Shown piece by piece: positions 1-7,974 of a stretch of DNA of 64,000 nt. Under the pieces are notes generated by a model. That model was given only the letters and a program-made list of their open reading frames with translations, had not been told where the DNA came from and did not search any database. Source of the stretch: Brasilonema angustatum HA4187-MV1 (GTDB lineage Bacteria; Cyanobacteriota; Cyanobacteriia; Cyanobacteriales; Nostocaceae); assembly GCA_019359695.1 (NCBI GenBank), contig JAHHGV010000019.1, positions 62,001 to 126,000 on the forward strand, given 5' to 3'. Numbering within the stretch: the stretch's first letter is position 1; each line of letters starts with the position of its first letter. The translations under genes were made by a program, and so were the position numbers.

Positions 1-170
1 TCAAGATCGCTGATAAAAGCATTTTACGTCCGTCCATTGGCCAATATGCTCAAGCATCAGATATTTTGCAACGTTATCTGAGTGCTGCATTGACAAATCG
101 CATGACTTCGGAGGGCGCGATGCAAGCGGCTGCTAGTGAAACCAGGCTATTACTTGGGACTAAAAGCTAA
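1..170 (+). CDS. C-terminal end of an ABC transporter sugar-binding protein (cut by window edge)
   Basis: An open frame runs from the window edge (first full codon at base 3) to a TAA ending at 170 and gives about 55 residues. The tail has the look of cyanobacterial family 1 extracellular solute-binding proteins of sugar ABC transporters, with an SAALTNRMTSEGAM stretch followed by an ETRLLLG-type helix. Such lipoproteins capture sugars or osmolytes in the periplasm for a MalFGK-type permease. Only the last helices are visible, so substrate and symbol cannot be given. The family call rests on the tail pattern alone. Confidence 0.6.
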   Translation, partial: KIADKSILRPSIGQYAQASDILQRYLSAALTNRMTSEGAMQAAASETRLLLGTKS

Positions 171-334
171 TAGATCTCTTGCAAAAGTGAGATTTTACGA
201 GGTTCTGTTAAGAGTTAAGCGTTCAGAATTCCCTATTAAGCGTTAAGCGTTCCCTATTCCCTTGCTATTTGTGAAAAATATTGAGAAAATGAGAAGAATA
301 TGAAAACAACTTAACTAGCAAAAAAATACTGCCT

Positions 335-763
335 GTGAAACTTGACTCCAAGCCCTTGAACCTTACTACATCTGCAACCCAAAGCCAGCTAGAGCAAAAA
401 GATGAACTAGATTGCAATAGTCCAACTACCTCAGTTGAGGCGTCGTCACCTTTGGTTTCTGAGAAACCGACTAAGCCGCAAACCCCAGTAGTCATCTTCG
501 CCACGACATTTTTGACCATCTTTCTGGCGGAAATTGGTGACAAGACACAGCTATCCACTTTATTGATGAGTGCGCAATCACATTCTCCGTGGGTTGTGTT
601 TTTGGGATCTGCCACCGCGCTAGTCATGACTAGTCTATTGGGTGTCCTGTTAGGCAGTTGGATCGCTAGCAAACTCTCCCCAAAAACTATAGAAAAAGCA
701 GCAGGGATAATGCTGCTGCTAATTTCGTTAATGTTATTTTGGGATTTGGTAATTACCAAATAA
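335..763 (+). CDS. Half-size GDT1/TMEM165 family cation exporter, subunit A (manganese export)
   Basis: A 142-residue protein with a hydrophilic N-terminal stretch of about 50 residues and then three predicted membrane helices. The GDT1 (UPF0016) signature E-x-G-D-K-T occurs in the first helix as FLAEIGDKTQLS. Full-length GDT1 proteins carry this motif twice in six helices; this gene holds one copy and the next gene the other, so the two products probably pair as a heterodimer. Cyanobacterial GDT1 relatives export Mn2+ from the cytoplasm or thylakoid side, and half-size pairs in Anabaena have been described as hemi manganese exchangers. The start is a GTG with no clear ribosome site; a later start inside the hydrophilic tail is possible. 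Confidence 0.85.
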   Translation: MKLDSKPLNLTTSATQSQLEQKDELDCNSPTTSVEASSPLVSEKPTKPQTPVVIFATTFLTIFLAEIGDKTQLSTLLMSAQSHSPWVVFLGSATALVMTSLLGVLLGSWIASKLSPKTIEKAAGIMLLLISLMLFWDLVITK

Positions 764-822
764 TTTAGTTAATTAACCTGTGTGACTGATAAGAACTCTT
801 GACTCTTGACTCTTGACTAACT

Positions 823-1101
823 ATGGATTGGCATCTTTTAGGATTAAGCTTTATTACGGTTTTTTTGTCAGAATTGGGTGACAAAAGCCAGTTAGCTGCA
901 ATTGCGCTTTCAGGTCGTAGTCAATCTCCGCGTGCGGTGTTTTTTGGTACAGCTGGCGCACTGCTTTTGACTAGCTTATTGGGAGCTTTGGCGGGGGGAG
1001 CGGTGTCAGAGGTATTACCCACAAGGTTGTTGAAAGCGATCGCCGCCGTGGGATTTGCCATACTTGCAATACGCCTATTATTTTTTAACAACGAGGAATG
1101 A
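823..1101 (+). CDS. Half-size GDT1/TMEM165 family cation exporter, subunit B
   Basis: A 92-residue, three-helix protein with the GDT1 signature FLSELGDKSQLA near the N terminus. It lacks the long hydrophilic leader of its upstream partner and ends just after the third helix. The gap to the first half gene is 59 bases and contains three tandem copies of the heptamer GACTCTT. Together the two genes rebuild a six-helix GDT1 transporter with two acidic E-x-G-D motifs, the cation-binding sites in this family. Function as a Mn2+ exporter is inferred from cyanobacterial relatives. Confidence 0.88.
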   Translation: MDWHLLGLSFITVFLSELGDKSQLAAIALSGRSQSPRAVFFGTAGALLLTSLLGALAGGAVSEVLPTRLLKAIAAVGFAILAIRLLFFNNEE

Positions 1102-1139
1102 AGTGTTTTACCATTGATCATTCATCATTCCTCATCCAG

Positions 1140-1625
1140 TTATCGTCGCCAGCACCAGCTCAAAAGTGTGCCACCTACCAATAGTTTTACTGTTTCCAAA
1201 ATCCAGTAACCACCATGCAGTATATTCATACTTGCTGGAATTTCAGCAGTTGTCTCAAACAGGTTCAGTTCGATTCCGAGGGCAGACATTTGCGGAGTGA
1301 ACAAGTAGGTGTTAATAGAAGCGATCGCCAGCAGTAATACAGACAAAATAATTGCACCGCGACGCCACTGAGATTGGCTGTTGCACACAGCTAACACGCT
1401 GGTTAATACTAAGCCAGCAGAGAGCAATTCGATACGATTAAAATTCCAGAAAAGTGTATAGCCAGCTGAAGCAAAGTTGGCTTGAGTCATCATGCCAGAA
1501 ACGTAAAGAGTAGGCATAATTACCAAGTCAAGAAATAAGCTGGCACTGAGCCAAAAGCCTAAAGCTAATATGGCAACATTTTGCCAAATCGGTCGCTTAA
1601 GTTCGACGCTAGAAACTGCCTGCAT
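1140..1625 (-). CDS. DUF4149-like four-helix membrane protein
   Basis: A 161-residue protein with four hydrophobic helices at roughly residues 15-37, 60-80, 88-108 and 135-157. The opening GFWLSASLFLDLVIMPTLY and the general plan resemble the DUF4149/TMEM205-like family, which has no settled function. It is convergent with the GDT1 pair and only 38 bases from it. The ATG at 1625 follows an A/T-rich leader without a strong ribosome site. I assign family membership only; no active-site residues can be pointed to. Confidence 0.6.
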   Translation of the reverse strand: MQAVSSVELKRPIWQNVAILALGFWLSASLFLDLVIMPTLYVSGMMTQANFASAGYTLFWNFNRIELLSAGLVLTSVLAVCNSQSQWRRGAIILSVLLLAIASINTYLFTPQMSALGIELNLFETTAEIPASMNILHGGYWILETVKLLVGGTLLSWCWRR

Positions 1626-1755
1626 AATTGTGAATAATTGCGTGTGTTTATATTTTTAGTTTCTAACTTAACAAGGCACTTTGACAACACAAGTCAATAA
1701 TCTTTTACAAAGTTCTTATAACTTTGCAAACTGAGTTGGGTATCTTTTGCCTAAG

Positions 1756-1827
1756 TAGACCTCTGGTAAAAATGATTTTTAGTGCAAGCGCGGTAAAGGT
1801 TTCATAGCCATTTTTACCAGAGGTCTA
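1756..1827. repeat. 19-bp perfect inverted repeat (long hairpin) in intergenic space
   Basis: Bases 1756-1774 and 1809-1827 are exact reverse complements with a 34-base loop; the arm includes CCTCTGGTAAAAATG. There is no T-run after either arm, so it is not a classical terminator. It is more like the short palindromic elements scattered through filamentous cyanobacterial genomes. It occupies the otherwise featureless 340-base space between two divergent genes. Confidence 0.8.
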
Positions 1828-1965
1828 GTACCGTTGAAGAAGAATTCACAATTGTGAATTCTGACTCCTTTTTTTTCTGAAAACGTAGAGCACACAAAAC
1901 TAAATCGTAAAATTAAGTTATGGGGCAAGTTTGTCACCTGTCATAGATCCACCGGAAGCAAAACA

Positions 1966-2523
1966 ATGCGTGTAGCATTTTTCTTAGGTACAGCAATTGC
2001 TTGTACAACAGTCATAGGCGGATACACTGCGGACTTGAGTCAAGCAGTTCAGTTACGAGATGGTAAAGTCTATTTTGTCCAACCACCGACCTTGCTGGGT
2101 ACAGTGACCACCTACAAGGATACTTATGTATGGGGTGCAACATACTATTTTACCATTGGCCTGCCAGAAAATGCTGGAGAACCGCTGCAAACAATTACAA
2201 TTCACCAGCGTGAAGGAGTAGATCGTGTGCGCTTTAACTTGCGAGACACTTCTGCTTTTGAAGGAACGCCTTCCAAAGAAGGTCAAAAGCTTGCTTTGAA
2301 ATATGTGACAAGGGACAGCAAAACCAAAACACTATCACTGATATTTGATCCGCCAGTACCTCCAGGTAGAACTATCACACTAGCTCTCAAGCCAGTGCAG
2401 AACCCGACGGTTGCTGGTGTCTACCTATTTGGAGTCACGGCGTTTCCGCCGGGAGAGCAACCTCATGGTCAATTTCTCGGTTATGGAAGGTTGCAATTTT
2501 ACAACTTTGGTTTTCGGTTTTGA
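1966..2523 (+). CDS. DUF2808 family exported protein
   Basis: A 185-residue protein with an N-terminal hydrophobic segment (residues 3-19) that reads as a signal peptide. The body fits DUF2808, a cyanobacterial family of secreted beta-rich proteins; typical features are the VQLRDGKVYFVQPP opening, the IGLPENAGEPLQ segment and the closing FLGYGRLQFYNFGFRF. Role unknown; the cell envelope is the likely place. The ATG at 1966 is preceded by CACCGGAAGC, a weak ribosome site. It stands alone between a divergent membrane protein and lysS. Confidence 0.8.
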   Translation: MRVAFFLGTAIACTTVIGGYTADLSQAVQLRDGKVYFVQPPTLLGTVTTYKDTYVWGATYYFTIGLPENAGEPLQTITIHQREGVDRVRFNLRDTSAFEGTPSKEGQKLALKYVTRDSKTKTLSLIFDPPVPPGRTITLALKPVQNPTVAGVYLFGVTAFPPGEQPHGQFLGYGRLQFYNFGFRF

Positions 2524-2621
2524 CCAGACCTAAAGGTGACTAGTTTGTCGGCGGACATTGCTACAGCTATTCTTACAATTACATACAATAATGAAATCTT
2601 GCCCTATTTAGTTCGTCAACC

Positions 2622-4145
2622 ATGTCGGAAGAAGATATCCGTGCTACGCGGCTAGAAAAAGTAGAACAGCTAAGGCAATTGGGGATGAACCCCTATGCCT
2701 ACCATTGGGAATCCAGCCATCACGCGGCTCAATTACAGGAAAAATATGCTGATTTGCCTAACGGTGAAGAAGTTGATTTAAACGTGACTGTGGCTGGACG
2801 CATTATAGCGCGTCGTGTTTTCGGGAAATTGGCTTTCTTCACCTTGGAAGATGAAACCGGCACAATTCAGCTTTATTTGGAAAAAAACCGCATTCAAGAA
2901 AGCATGGCAGATGTTGATGCTGATGCTTTCAATCACCTCAAGCAACTCACAGATGTCGGCGATATCTTGGGAGCAAGTGGGACAATTAAACGGACTGAAA
3001 AGGGCGAGCTATCTGTTTTTGTCACAAAATACACGATTCTCACAAAATCTCTTTTGCCCTTGCCAGATAAATGGCATGGGTTGACGGATGTTGCTAAGCG
3101 ATACCGTCAGCGTTACGTTGACTTGATAGTAAACCCTGAAGTTCGCCAAACTTTTCGCCGTCGCGCTCTCATTACTGCTGGTATTCGTCGTTACTTGGAA
3201 CAGCGTGATTTTATTGAAATTGAAACTCCCGTTTTCCAAAAAGAAGCGGGTGGTGCAGACGCGCGTCCGTTCATTACGTACCACAACACTCTAGAGATGA
3301 AGCTGTATCTGCGAATCGAGACAGAACTTCATCTCAAGCGCTTGATTGTCGGTGGGTTTGAAAAGGTGTTTGAACTGGGGCGGATTTTCCGCAATGAGGG
3401 AATATCAACCCGTCACAACCCTGAATTTACCACAATTGAAATTTACCAAGCTTATGCCGATTACAACGATATGATGGCGCTGACGGAAGGTATAATTACC
3501 ACCGTTGCCAAAGAAGTTCTCGGCACGCTACAAATTACGTACCAAGGCACACCAGTGGATTTGACTCCTCCTTGGCGGCGTGCGACAATGAACGACTTGG
3601 TGAAGGAATACACAGGTTTGGATTTCAACTCGTTTCAAACTTTGGAAGAGGCAAAAGTAGCTAGTAAAAATGCTGGTTTTGAAAATGTAGAAGATTGCCC
3701 TTCAATTGGCAAGCTTTTAAATGAAGGGTTTGAGCAAAAAGTTGAGGAAAAACTGATTCAGCCTACTTTTGTTACCGATTTTCCCGTGGAAATTTCACCA
3801 CTGGCAAAGCCGCACCGTTCTAAACCTGGTTTAGTGGAACGATTTGAGTTATATGCTGTTGGGCGGGAAACTGCCAACAGTTTCTCAGAGTTGACTGATC
3901 CTATCGATCAGCGCCAACGTTTAGAAGCGCAAGTCGCACAAAAAGCCGGTGGTGATTTGGAAGCGCAAGTGGATGAAGACTTCTTGACGGCGTTGGAATA
4001 TGGTATGCCTCCCACAGGTGGGTTAGGAATTGGAATTGACAGGTTAGTGATGTTATTAACAGACTGCGCTAGTATTCGAGATGCGATCGCATTCCCATTA
4101 CTCAAACCTGAAAAATCCGAATCATCCCCAGACTCAGAGACATAG
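2622..4145 (+). CDS. lysS: Lysyl-tRNA synthetase, class II
   Basis: A 507-residue class II aminoacyl-tRNA synthetase that charges tRNA-Lys in the cytoplasm. The N-terminal OB-fold anticodon-binding domain (about residues 50-150) includes [19 protein letters not shown]. The catalytic core shows motif 1 around the [13 protein letters not shown] segment, the [13 protein letters not shown] loop, motif 2 as [15 protein letters not shown], and motif 3 as [13 protein letters not shown] near residue 470. Length is normal for bacterial LysS. The ATG at 2622 agrees with relatives. A 28-base palindrome follows the stop codon, and an altered copy of this 3' end occurs at 7626-7698. Confidence 0.97.
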   Translation: MSEEDIRATRLEKVEQLRQLGMNPYAYHWESSHHAAQLQEKYADLPNGEEVDLNVTVAGRIIARRVFGKLAFFTLEDETGTIQLYLEKNRIQESMADVDADAFNHLKQLTDVGDILGASGTIKRTEKGELSVFVTKYTILTKSLLPLPDKWHGLTDVAKRYRQRYVDLIVNPEVRQTFRRRALITAGIRRYLEQRDFIEIETPVFQKEAGGADARPFITYHNTLEMKLYLRIETELHLKRLIVGGFEKVFELGRIFRNEGISTRHNPEFTTIEIYQAYADYNDMMALTEGIITTVAKEVLGTLQITYQGTPVDLTPPWRRATMNDLVKEYTGLDFNSFQTLEEAKVASKNAGFENVEDCPSIGKLLNEGFEQKVEEKLIQPTFVTDFPVEISPLAKPHRSKPGLVERFELYAVGRETANSFSELTDPIDQRQRLEAQVAQKAGGDLEAQVDEDFLTALEYGMPPTGGLGIGIDRLVMLLTDCASIRDAIAFPLLKPEKSESSPDSET

Positions 4146-4151
4146 CCACAA

Positions 4152-4179
4152 GGTGCGTTAGGGCAAAGCGTAACGCACC
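4152..4179 (+). terminator. Hairpin directly after lysS
   Basis: GGTGCGTTA (4152-4160) and TAACGCACC (4171-4179) form a 9-bp stem with a 10-base loop, six bases beyond the lysS stop. No strong T-run follows, so termination is uncertain. The same palindrome, with a longer 15-bp stem, is repeated at 7656-7688 together with lysS-derived flank. Confidence 0.5.
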
Positions 4180-4257
4180 ATCTTAAACTGATACCAATGC
4201 AAGAAGGCAGGAGGGATTCTCTATAATCCTGCTGAGATTGCATGTAAAACGCGATTT

Positions 4258-4875
4258 TTAAGCGCTAGTTGCTATATTATACCGTTCGTTCACCGCATTC
4301 CAGTTAACGGTATTCCACCACTGTTTGAGATATTCTGGGCGACGGTTCTGATAGGTGAGATAGTAGGCGTGTTCCCAAACATCGTTACATAAAATGGGGT
4401 AATGTCCCTCTGACCAAGGACAATCCTGATTGGGCAAACTGACGATCTCAAATTTATTGTCGGTTGTTCGCACCAGCCAGACAAATCCACTACCAAAGTG
4501 CTTTGCACCTGCATCATTGAACTGAGTTTTGAAGTTCTCGAAGTCGCCAAAGACTTCATTGATAAGAGTAGCGATCGCTCCGGTTGGTTCACCACCTGCA
4601 TTAGGACCCATAATTGTCCAGAAGATGGAGTGATTAAAGTGTCCACCACCATTATTGCGAACCGCGTTACGAACACCTTCAGGCAATGTATTAAGATTCC
4701 GAATTAAATCATCAATGGTTTGATTCTGTAGATCTGGATGCTTTTCTAAAGCTGTATTGAGATTCTTAACATAACCACCATGATGAAGATCGTGGTGAAT
4801 TTGCATTGTTTGAGCATCAATGTATGGTTCTAGAGCATTTTCAGAATAGGGTAATGATTGTAGTTCAAAAGCCAT
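4258..4875 (-). CDS. sodA: Superoxide dismutase, Fe/Mn family, Mn-type
   Basis: A 205-residue Fe/Mn superoxide dismutase. The metal ligands are readable as H27 (QIHHDLHH), H82 ([11 protein letters not shown]), D165 and H169 (DVWEHAYYL). The second-shell glutamine sits in the C-terminal half (NQD, Q150), and the GGH..NH motif replaces the AAQ..NH of iron enzymes, so manganese is predicted. Unlike the membrane-anchored MnSOD known from Anabaena, this protein starts directly with the catalytic domain and has no leader, so it should be cytosolic. The ATG has a GAGG ribosome site (CGAGGAAAAAACTC). It lies near flavodoxin, another oxidative/iron-stress gene, on the same strand. Confidence 0.93.
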   Translation of the reverse strand: MAFELQSLPYSENALEPYIDAQTMQIHHDLHHGGYVKNLNTALEKHPDLQNQTIDDLIRNLNTLPEGVRNAVRNNGGGHFNHSIFWTIMGPNAGGEPTGAIATLINEVFGDFENFKTQFNDAGAKHFGSGFVWLVRTTDNKFEIVSLPNQDCPWSEGHYPILCNDVWEHAYYLTYQNRRPEYLKQWWNTVNWNAVNERYNIATSA

Positions 4876-5193
4876 GAGTTTTTTCCTCGTTTAATAACTA
4901 AAGCGATAAGATTGCGCACTCCTCGTCGCAACGGGTGCAACTACGTTTCCCTTGCCTAAGTCCTGTGTCTAAAGCAGCTGAAAATGGAAACACTCAAAGT
5001 TAGCTTCTGTAAAAGCAAATGCATTAATGAACAGTGCCTTTGAGAGAGTGGCAACCTGTGAAAGGTTCGCCACGATTCCTATGCTCAAAGGGCAGGCGCT
5101 CGTCGCAAAGCGTCCCGCCCAAAGGAATACGCCAACGCAAAGCTCAACGGGACGCACTCAATTGAATCGAGGCGTTTGAGTCGAGTTACACTT

Positions 5194-5310
5194 TCAAACA
5201 AAAGCAGCACAAACCGCCCACAGAAAGTTAATTAGCAAGACTAATAAAACTAGTGGACATAGAGAGGCTCCTAAAATTAGCACTACATCCGTCAAAAAGG
5301 TCTGTGGCAT
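5194..5310 (-). CDS. Small hydrophobic peptide, 38 aa, one membrane helix (not previously recognised by me)
   Basis: On the minus strand an ATG (5310) follows TTCGGAGATAACTA, a good Shine-Dalgarno site at proper spacing. The 38-codon frame starts MPQTFLTDVVLILGASL, continues with a nearly unbroken hydrophobic stretch (residues 8-37) containing two cysteines, and ends at TGA (5194). It sits between flavodoxin (about 150 bases away) and superoxide dismutase on the same strand. The composition fits a single-pass membrane peptide such as a small complex subunit, regulator or type I toxin-like peptide. I do not recognise it as PetL, PetN, PsbX, PsaI or PsaM. Supported by ribosome site and composition only. 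Confidence 0.45.
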   Translation of the reverse strand: MPQTFLTDVVLILGASLCPLVLLVLLINFLWAVCAAFV

Positions 5311-5458
5311 TAGTTATCTCCGAAATTCGGACTTCATCAGCCATCGAAACCATGCTTGCATCAAGGTATGCATTGGGCATAAACCAATGACACGAAACCC
5401 ACCGATGCAGTGCTCGGATATCTCACAACGCCTTAATGGCTTATATTTCAGAGGAACC

Positions 5459-5971
5459 TTACAAGCCAAACTCTCCTTTCAACTGACTTACCCACTTTTT
5501 GACGCGCTGATCCGTCAGGTCAGATTGATTATCTTCATCCAACGCCAAGCCCACAAACTTGCCATTTTTGACGGCTTTAGACTCCTCGAATTCATAACCC
5601 TCTGTAGGCCACTGTCCAACCGTTTTGCCACCGAGTTCTGAAATCTTTTCCTCTAAAATACCTATTGCATCCTGAAAGTTCTCAGCATAGCCAACTTGAT
5701 CGCCTGGTCCAAAGTAAGCCACCTTTTTACCATTAAAGTCAATCTCGTCTAGGTCTTCGAAGAAGCCTTCCCAACTGCCCTCCAATTCACCAACGTTCCA
5801 GGTTGGGCAACCAACAATGATATTTTCATACCCCTCAAAGTCGTCCGTACCAGCATCGGCAATATCATGCAGTGTTACAACGCTATCACCGCCAAACTCT
5901 TTTTGAATCGACTCTGCAATGTTTTGAGTGTTTCCGGTTTGAGTTCCATAAAATAAACCAATCTTCGACAT
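5459..5971 (-). CDS. isiB: Long-chain flavodoxin
   Basis: A 170-residue long-chain flavodoxin, the FMN electron carrier that replaces ferredoxin in photosynthetic electron transport under iron limitation. The phosphate-binding loop is FYGTQTGNTQ at residues 7-16; the FMN-stacking loops are CPTWNVGELEGSW near residue 55 and FGPGDQVGYAENF near 97. Length and sequence match Anabaena-type flavodoxins. No isiA gene adjoins it, so it may be its own unit. A clear Fur box was not found by eye. The ATG is preceded by TTAAGGAGCAAAA, a strong ribosome site. Confidence 0.95.
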   Translation of the reverse strand: MSKIGLFYGTQTGNTQNIAESIQKEFGGDSVVTLHDIADAGTDDFEGYENIIVGCPTWNVGELEGSWEGFFEDLDEIDFNGKKVAYFGPGDQVGYAENFQDAIGILEEKISELGGKTVGQWPTEGYEFEESKAVKNGKFVGLALDEDNQSDLTDQRVKKWVSQLKGEFGL

Positions 5972-6406
5972 TTTTGCTCCTTAACAGTGTTTGTTTTGGC
6001 TTTTAATTTTGCTTTGTTCGTGTTCTGTCTACCCCGGGCTTGTTCAGTAGCGATCGCTTGTTTTAACCCCACTGCAATCTAGGTGTAGTTCGTTGATAGG
6101 TTGTAATCTTTGCTCCTGCGTTGGCTACAACACATCGGCTGTAGTATATCGTCAAAGAGCTTGATTTAGTGTTAGCGCAGCGAACACCAAGAGGGCACTC
6201 TACAACAAAACGCGCAACACGCAGAACGGGCAATTGTATAAGGGTTCAGCGTGAAGTCTGCCAGACAGAATCTTCAGCAGGCGCGTTAGCGCAGCGAAAC
6301 GAAGTTCGCTTCACATTTTGTGCAAATTTTTCTATCGACTCAGAGGATGACAAGAGTCTTTAGTTGCATTGGGTGGAGAGCGCCCATCTCCATAAAATCG
6401 CAACTT

Positions 6407-6480
6407 TAATACACAAGTGATGGTATTTTCCATCAAACCTCCGCAGGAATTGCAGTGAATTTCTCCTAAATTATGACTAT
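6407..6480 (-). other. Excision scar of a second aldolase locus
   Basis: Bases 6407-6461 are identical over 55 positions to 7922-7976, the 3' flank of the aldolase gene including part of its stop codon. They join directly to AATTTCTCCTAAATTATGACT, which is identical to the aldolase 5' leader with its ribosome site (9019-9039). The whole 1041-base coding sequence is missing between them. An AATT microhomology lies at the join (GTGAATT versus GTTAATT). Confidence 0.85.
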
Positions 6481-6848
6481 TATGCATGGAAGCACCAGCC
6501 TCATTATTGCAATTATCTGTAAATAAATCTAGGATCTATTGTCAGTAAATTGAAAACTTTTGTCACCGAACGCAAGAATGAGGGTTCCAGCCGATGTTTC
6601 TGAAATTGACCAAGAAGGGGTGTAGGGAAGCCACTGCCGTGCGCGGGTGAAGCAGCGCTCTTGGTAGGGTTTCCCGACTTGTTGCAAGAGCGTCTGGGCA
6701 GGAGTTAGCACAAGCGCGTTGTCGGGGCAGAAAGAAGAAGTAGGGAGCACCAAAGCACTCCTTGTAGGGAGAAAAAGAATTTACGTGGATCAGTCCTCTC
6801 CCATGCACCCTGCCCCTTTTCGCTGGTGCTTCTTCTCCCTGCAATCAG

Positions 6849-6966
6849 TTCATGCGAACGTATTTATTCATGCAACAACTCCAATTCCCCTGCCTACGGC
6901 ACGAAGCGCCCCGGAGGCGGCGCTCTTGCAACGCTAACATCTTGATTCATGCGAACGTATTTATTC
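6849..6966 (+). repeat. 21-bp direct repeat, 97-base period
   Basis: TTCATGCGAACGTATTTATTC occurs exactly at 6849-6869 and 6946-6966 (shown once). Between the copies is a GC-rich palindromic patch (GCGCCCCGGAGGCGGCGC). The arrangement may mark the ends of a small inserted repeat. Confidence 0.7.
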
Positions 6967-7426
6967 GTGGGGTTTTCTCCCCCACTACAACCGCTCCCTT
7001 CTCAGGCGTGCTTCTTCTTCACCATTCTCCGTTACTCCCACCAAGAAGTGCTCCAGAGCTTCTTTTTGTCAATACCAAGATTAAAAAGGGAACAGGGAAC
7101 GGGCAACAGGCAACAGGGGAATCCCCATAAGTAGGTCGGCGTAAATAATTCTTGTTGGAATAAAGCAGGGAGCAGGGAGTAGGGAGAGAAAGAGTTTGAG
7201 CCTTATTTACTTTTCTTTACACAGTTTGATTTTTTTGCACCGACTTACTTAATTAAAATTAGGGGATTTAAACAAGGACGTCTTGTTGAATCGTGCTACG
7301 CATCTGTCAACAATTTTTTTGAATTCTTCCATTAATAAATTAAGGGGCTTGAATCCAATATCCGGGGCTAATTTTTTGCTGTTGCCTGTTCCCTATTCCC
7401 TGTTCCCGCCCCGGAGGGGCTGATCA

Positions 7427-7570
7427 ATGTATTATTGTTGTCCTACGAAAAATACATAAAAGCAAATATAAAAGACATCTTGGAGGTTGGATTAGGGATT
7501 ATAAATATCAATAGCTTGAATTTATGGATTGGAAGATTTATCATAATAAATTCTCAATAAATATCAATTC
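7427..7570 (-). other. Diverged duplicate of the aldolase upstream region
   Basis: This stretch aligns without large gaps with 9126-9275, upstream of the aldolase start. Shared blocks include AGCAAATATAAAA, ACATCTTGGAG, ATTAGGGATT, AAATATCAAT and TTCTCAATAAA, with scattered substitutions between them. In the intact locus it lies about 110 bases before the gene; here it is separated from the coding-sequence scar by about 950 bases of unrelated DNA. It is probably the promoter-proximal part of the lost second aldolase locus. Confidence 0.75.
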
Positions 7571-7625
7571 ACGGTGTAAAGAAACCACCCATTCTAAATC
7601 GATGAAACGCTTACGCTGTATTCCT

Positions 7626-7698
7626 AATCATCCCCAGAATCAGATACATAGCCAAAAGGTGCGTTATGGCTTTGCCATAACGCACCTTCTTAAACTGA
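7626..7698 (+). repeat. Duplicate of the lysS 3' end with hairpin
   Basis: The text from AATCATCCCCAGAATCAG through the palindrome to TTCTTAAACTGA parallels 4120-4190, which covers the last codons of lysS, its stop and its hairpin, with a handful of substitutions. The palindrome is better formed here: AAGGTGCGTTATGGC (7656-7670) pairs perfectly with 7674-7688. The upstream body of lysS is absent. Confidence 0.8.
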
Positions 7699-7760
7699 AT
7701 ATTGCGACACCAAGCCTTCTATGGTGCGGGGCGAGGGGGCGAAGAAGCTAACTGCACTTT

Positions 7761-7922
7761 ACAGCGGTTTTCTGTAAGGTGGGCATTGCTCACCAATATC
7801 TCAAATGTCTATCACGTAGGCTTTTGTGAGCAATGCCCAACGCCAGATGCTTCAAGCCGGGAAACCCGTCCAACGCACTGGCTCCCCTACGATTTGTGGT
7901 CTATTCATATGAAAACCGCTGT
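7761..7922. mobile_element. MITE-like element with 12-bp perfect terminal inverted repeats
   Basis: ACAGCGGTTTTC (7761-7772) is exactly inverted at 7911-7922. Nested inside, GTGGGCATTGCTCAC (7779-7793) is inverted at 7826-7839 over 14 bases. The right end coincides with the exact point at which the two aldolase 3' flanks begin to match (7922 versus 6407), as expected for an insertion boundary. The interior includes a GCCAGATGCTTCAAGCCGGG module seen in related form near 33100. No coding capacity. Confidence 0.7.
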
Positions 7923-7974
7923 AATACACAAGTGATGGTATTTTCCATCAAACCTCCGCAGGAATTGCAGTGAA

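Larger units (their letters stand above)
5972..7974. other. Two-kilobase gene-free, repeat-rich region
   Basis: No open frame here looks like a protein; those present consist of arginine-, serine- and proline-rich text from palindromic repeats. The stretch holds the aldolase excision scar (6407-6480), a 21-bp direct repeat (6849/6946), runs of AACAGGGAACGGG-type spacer repeats near 7085-7125, a diverged copy of the aldolase upstream region (7427-7570), a copy of the lysS 3' end (7626-7698) and a terminal-inverted-repeat element (7761-7922). Confidence 0.75.

Noticed and set aside
6529-7134. Several frames of 60-90 codons between flavodoxin and aldolase
   Set aside because: They are Arg/Ser/Pro-rich readings of palindromic repeats with no ribosome sites.
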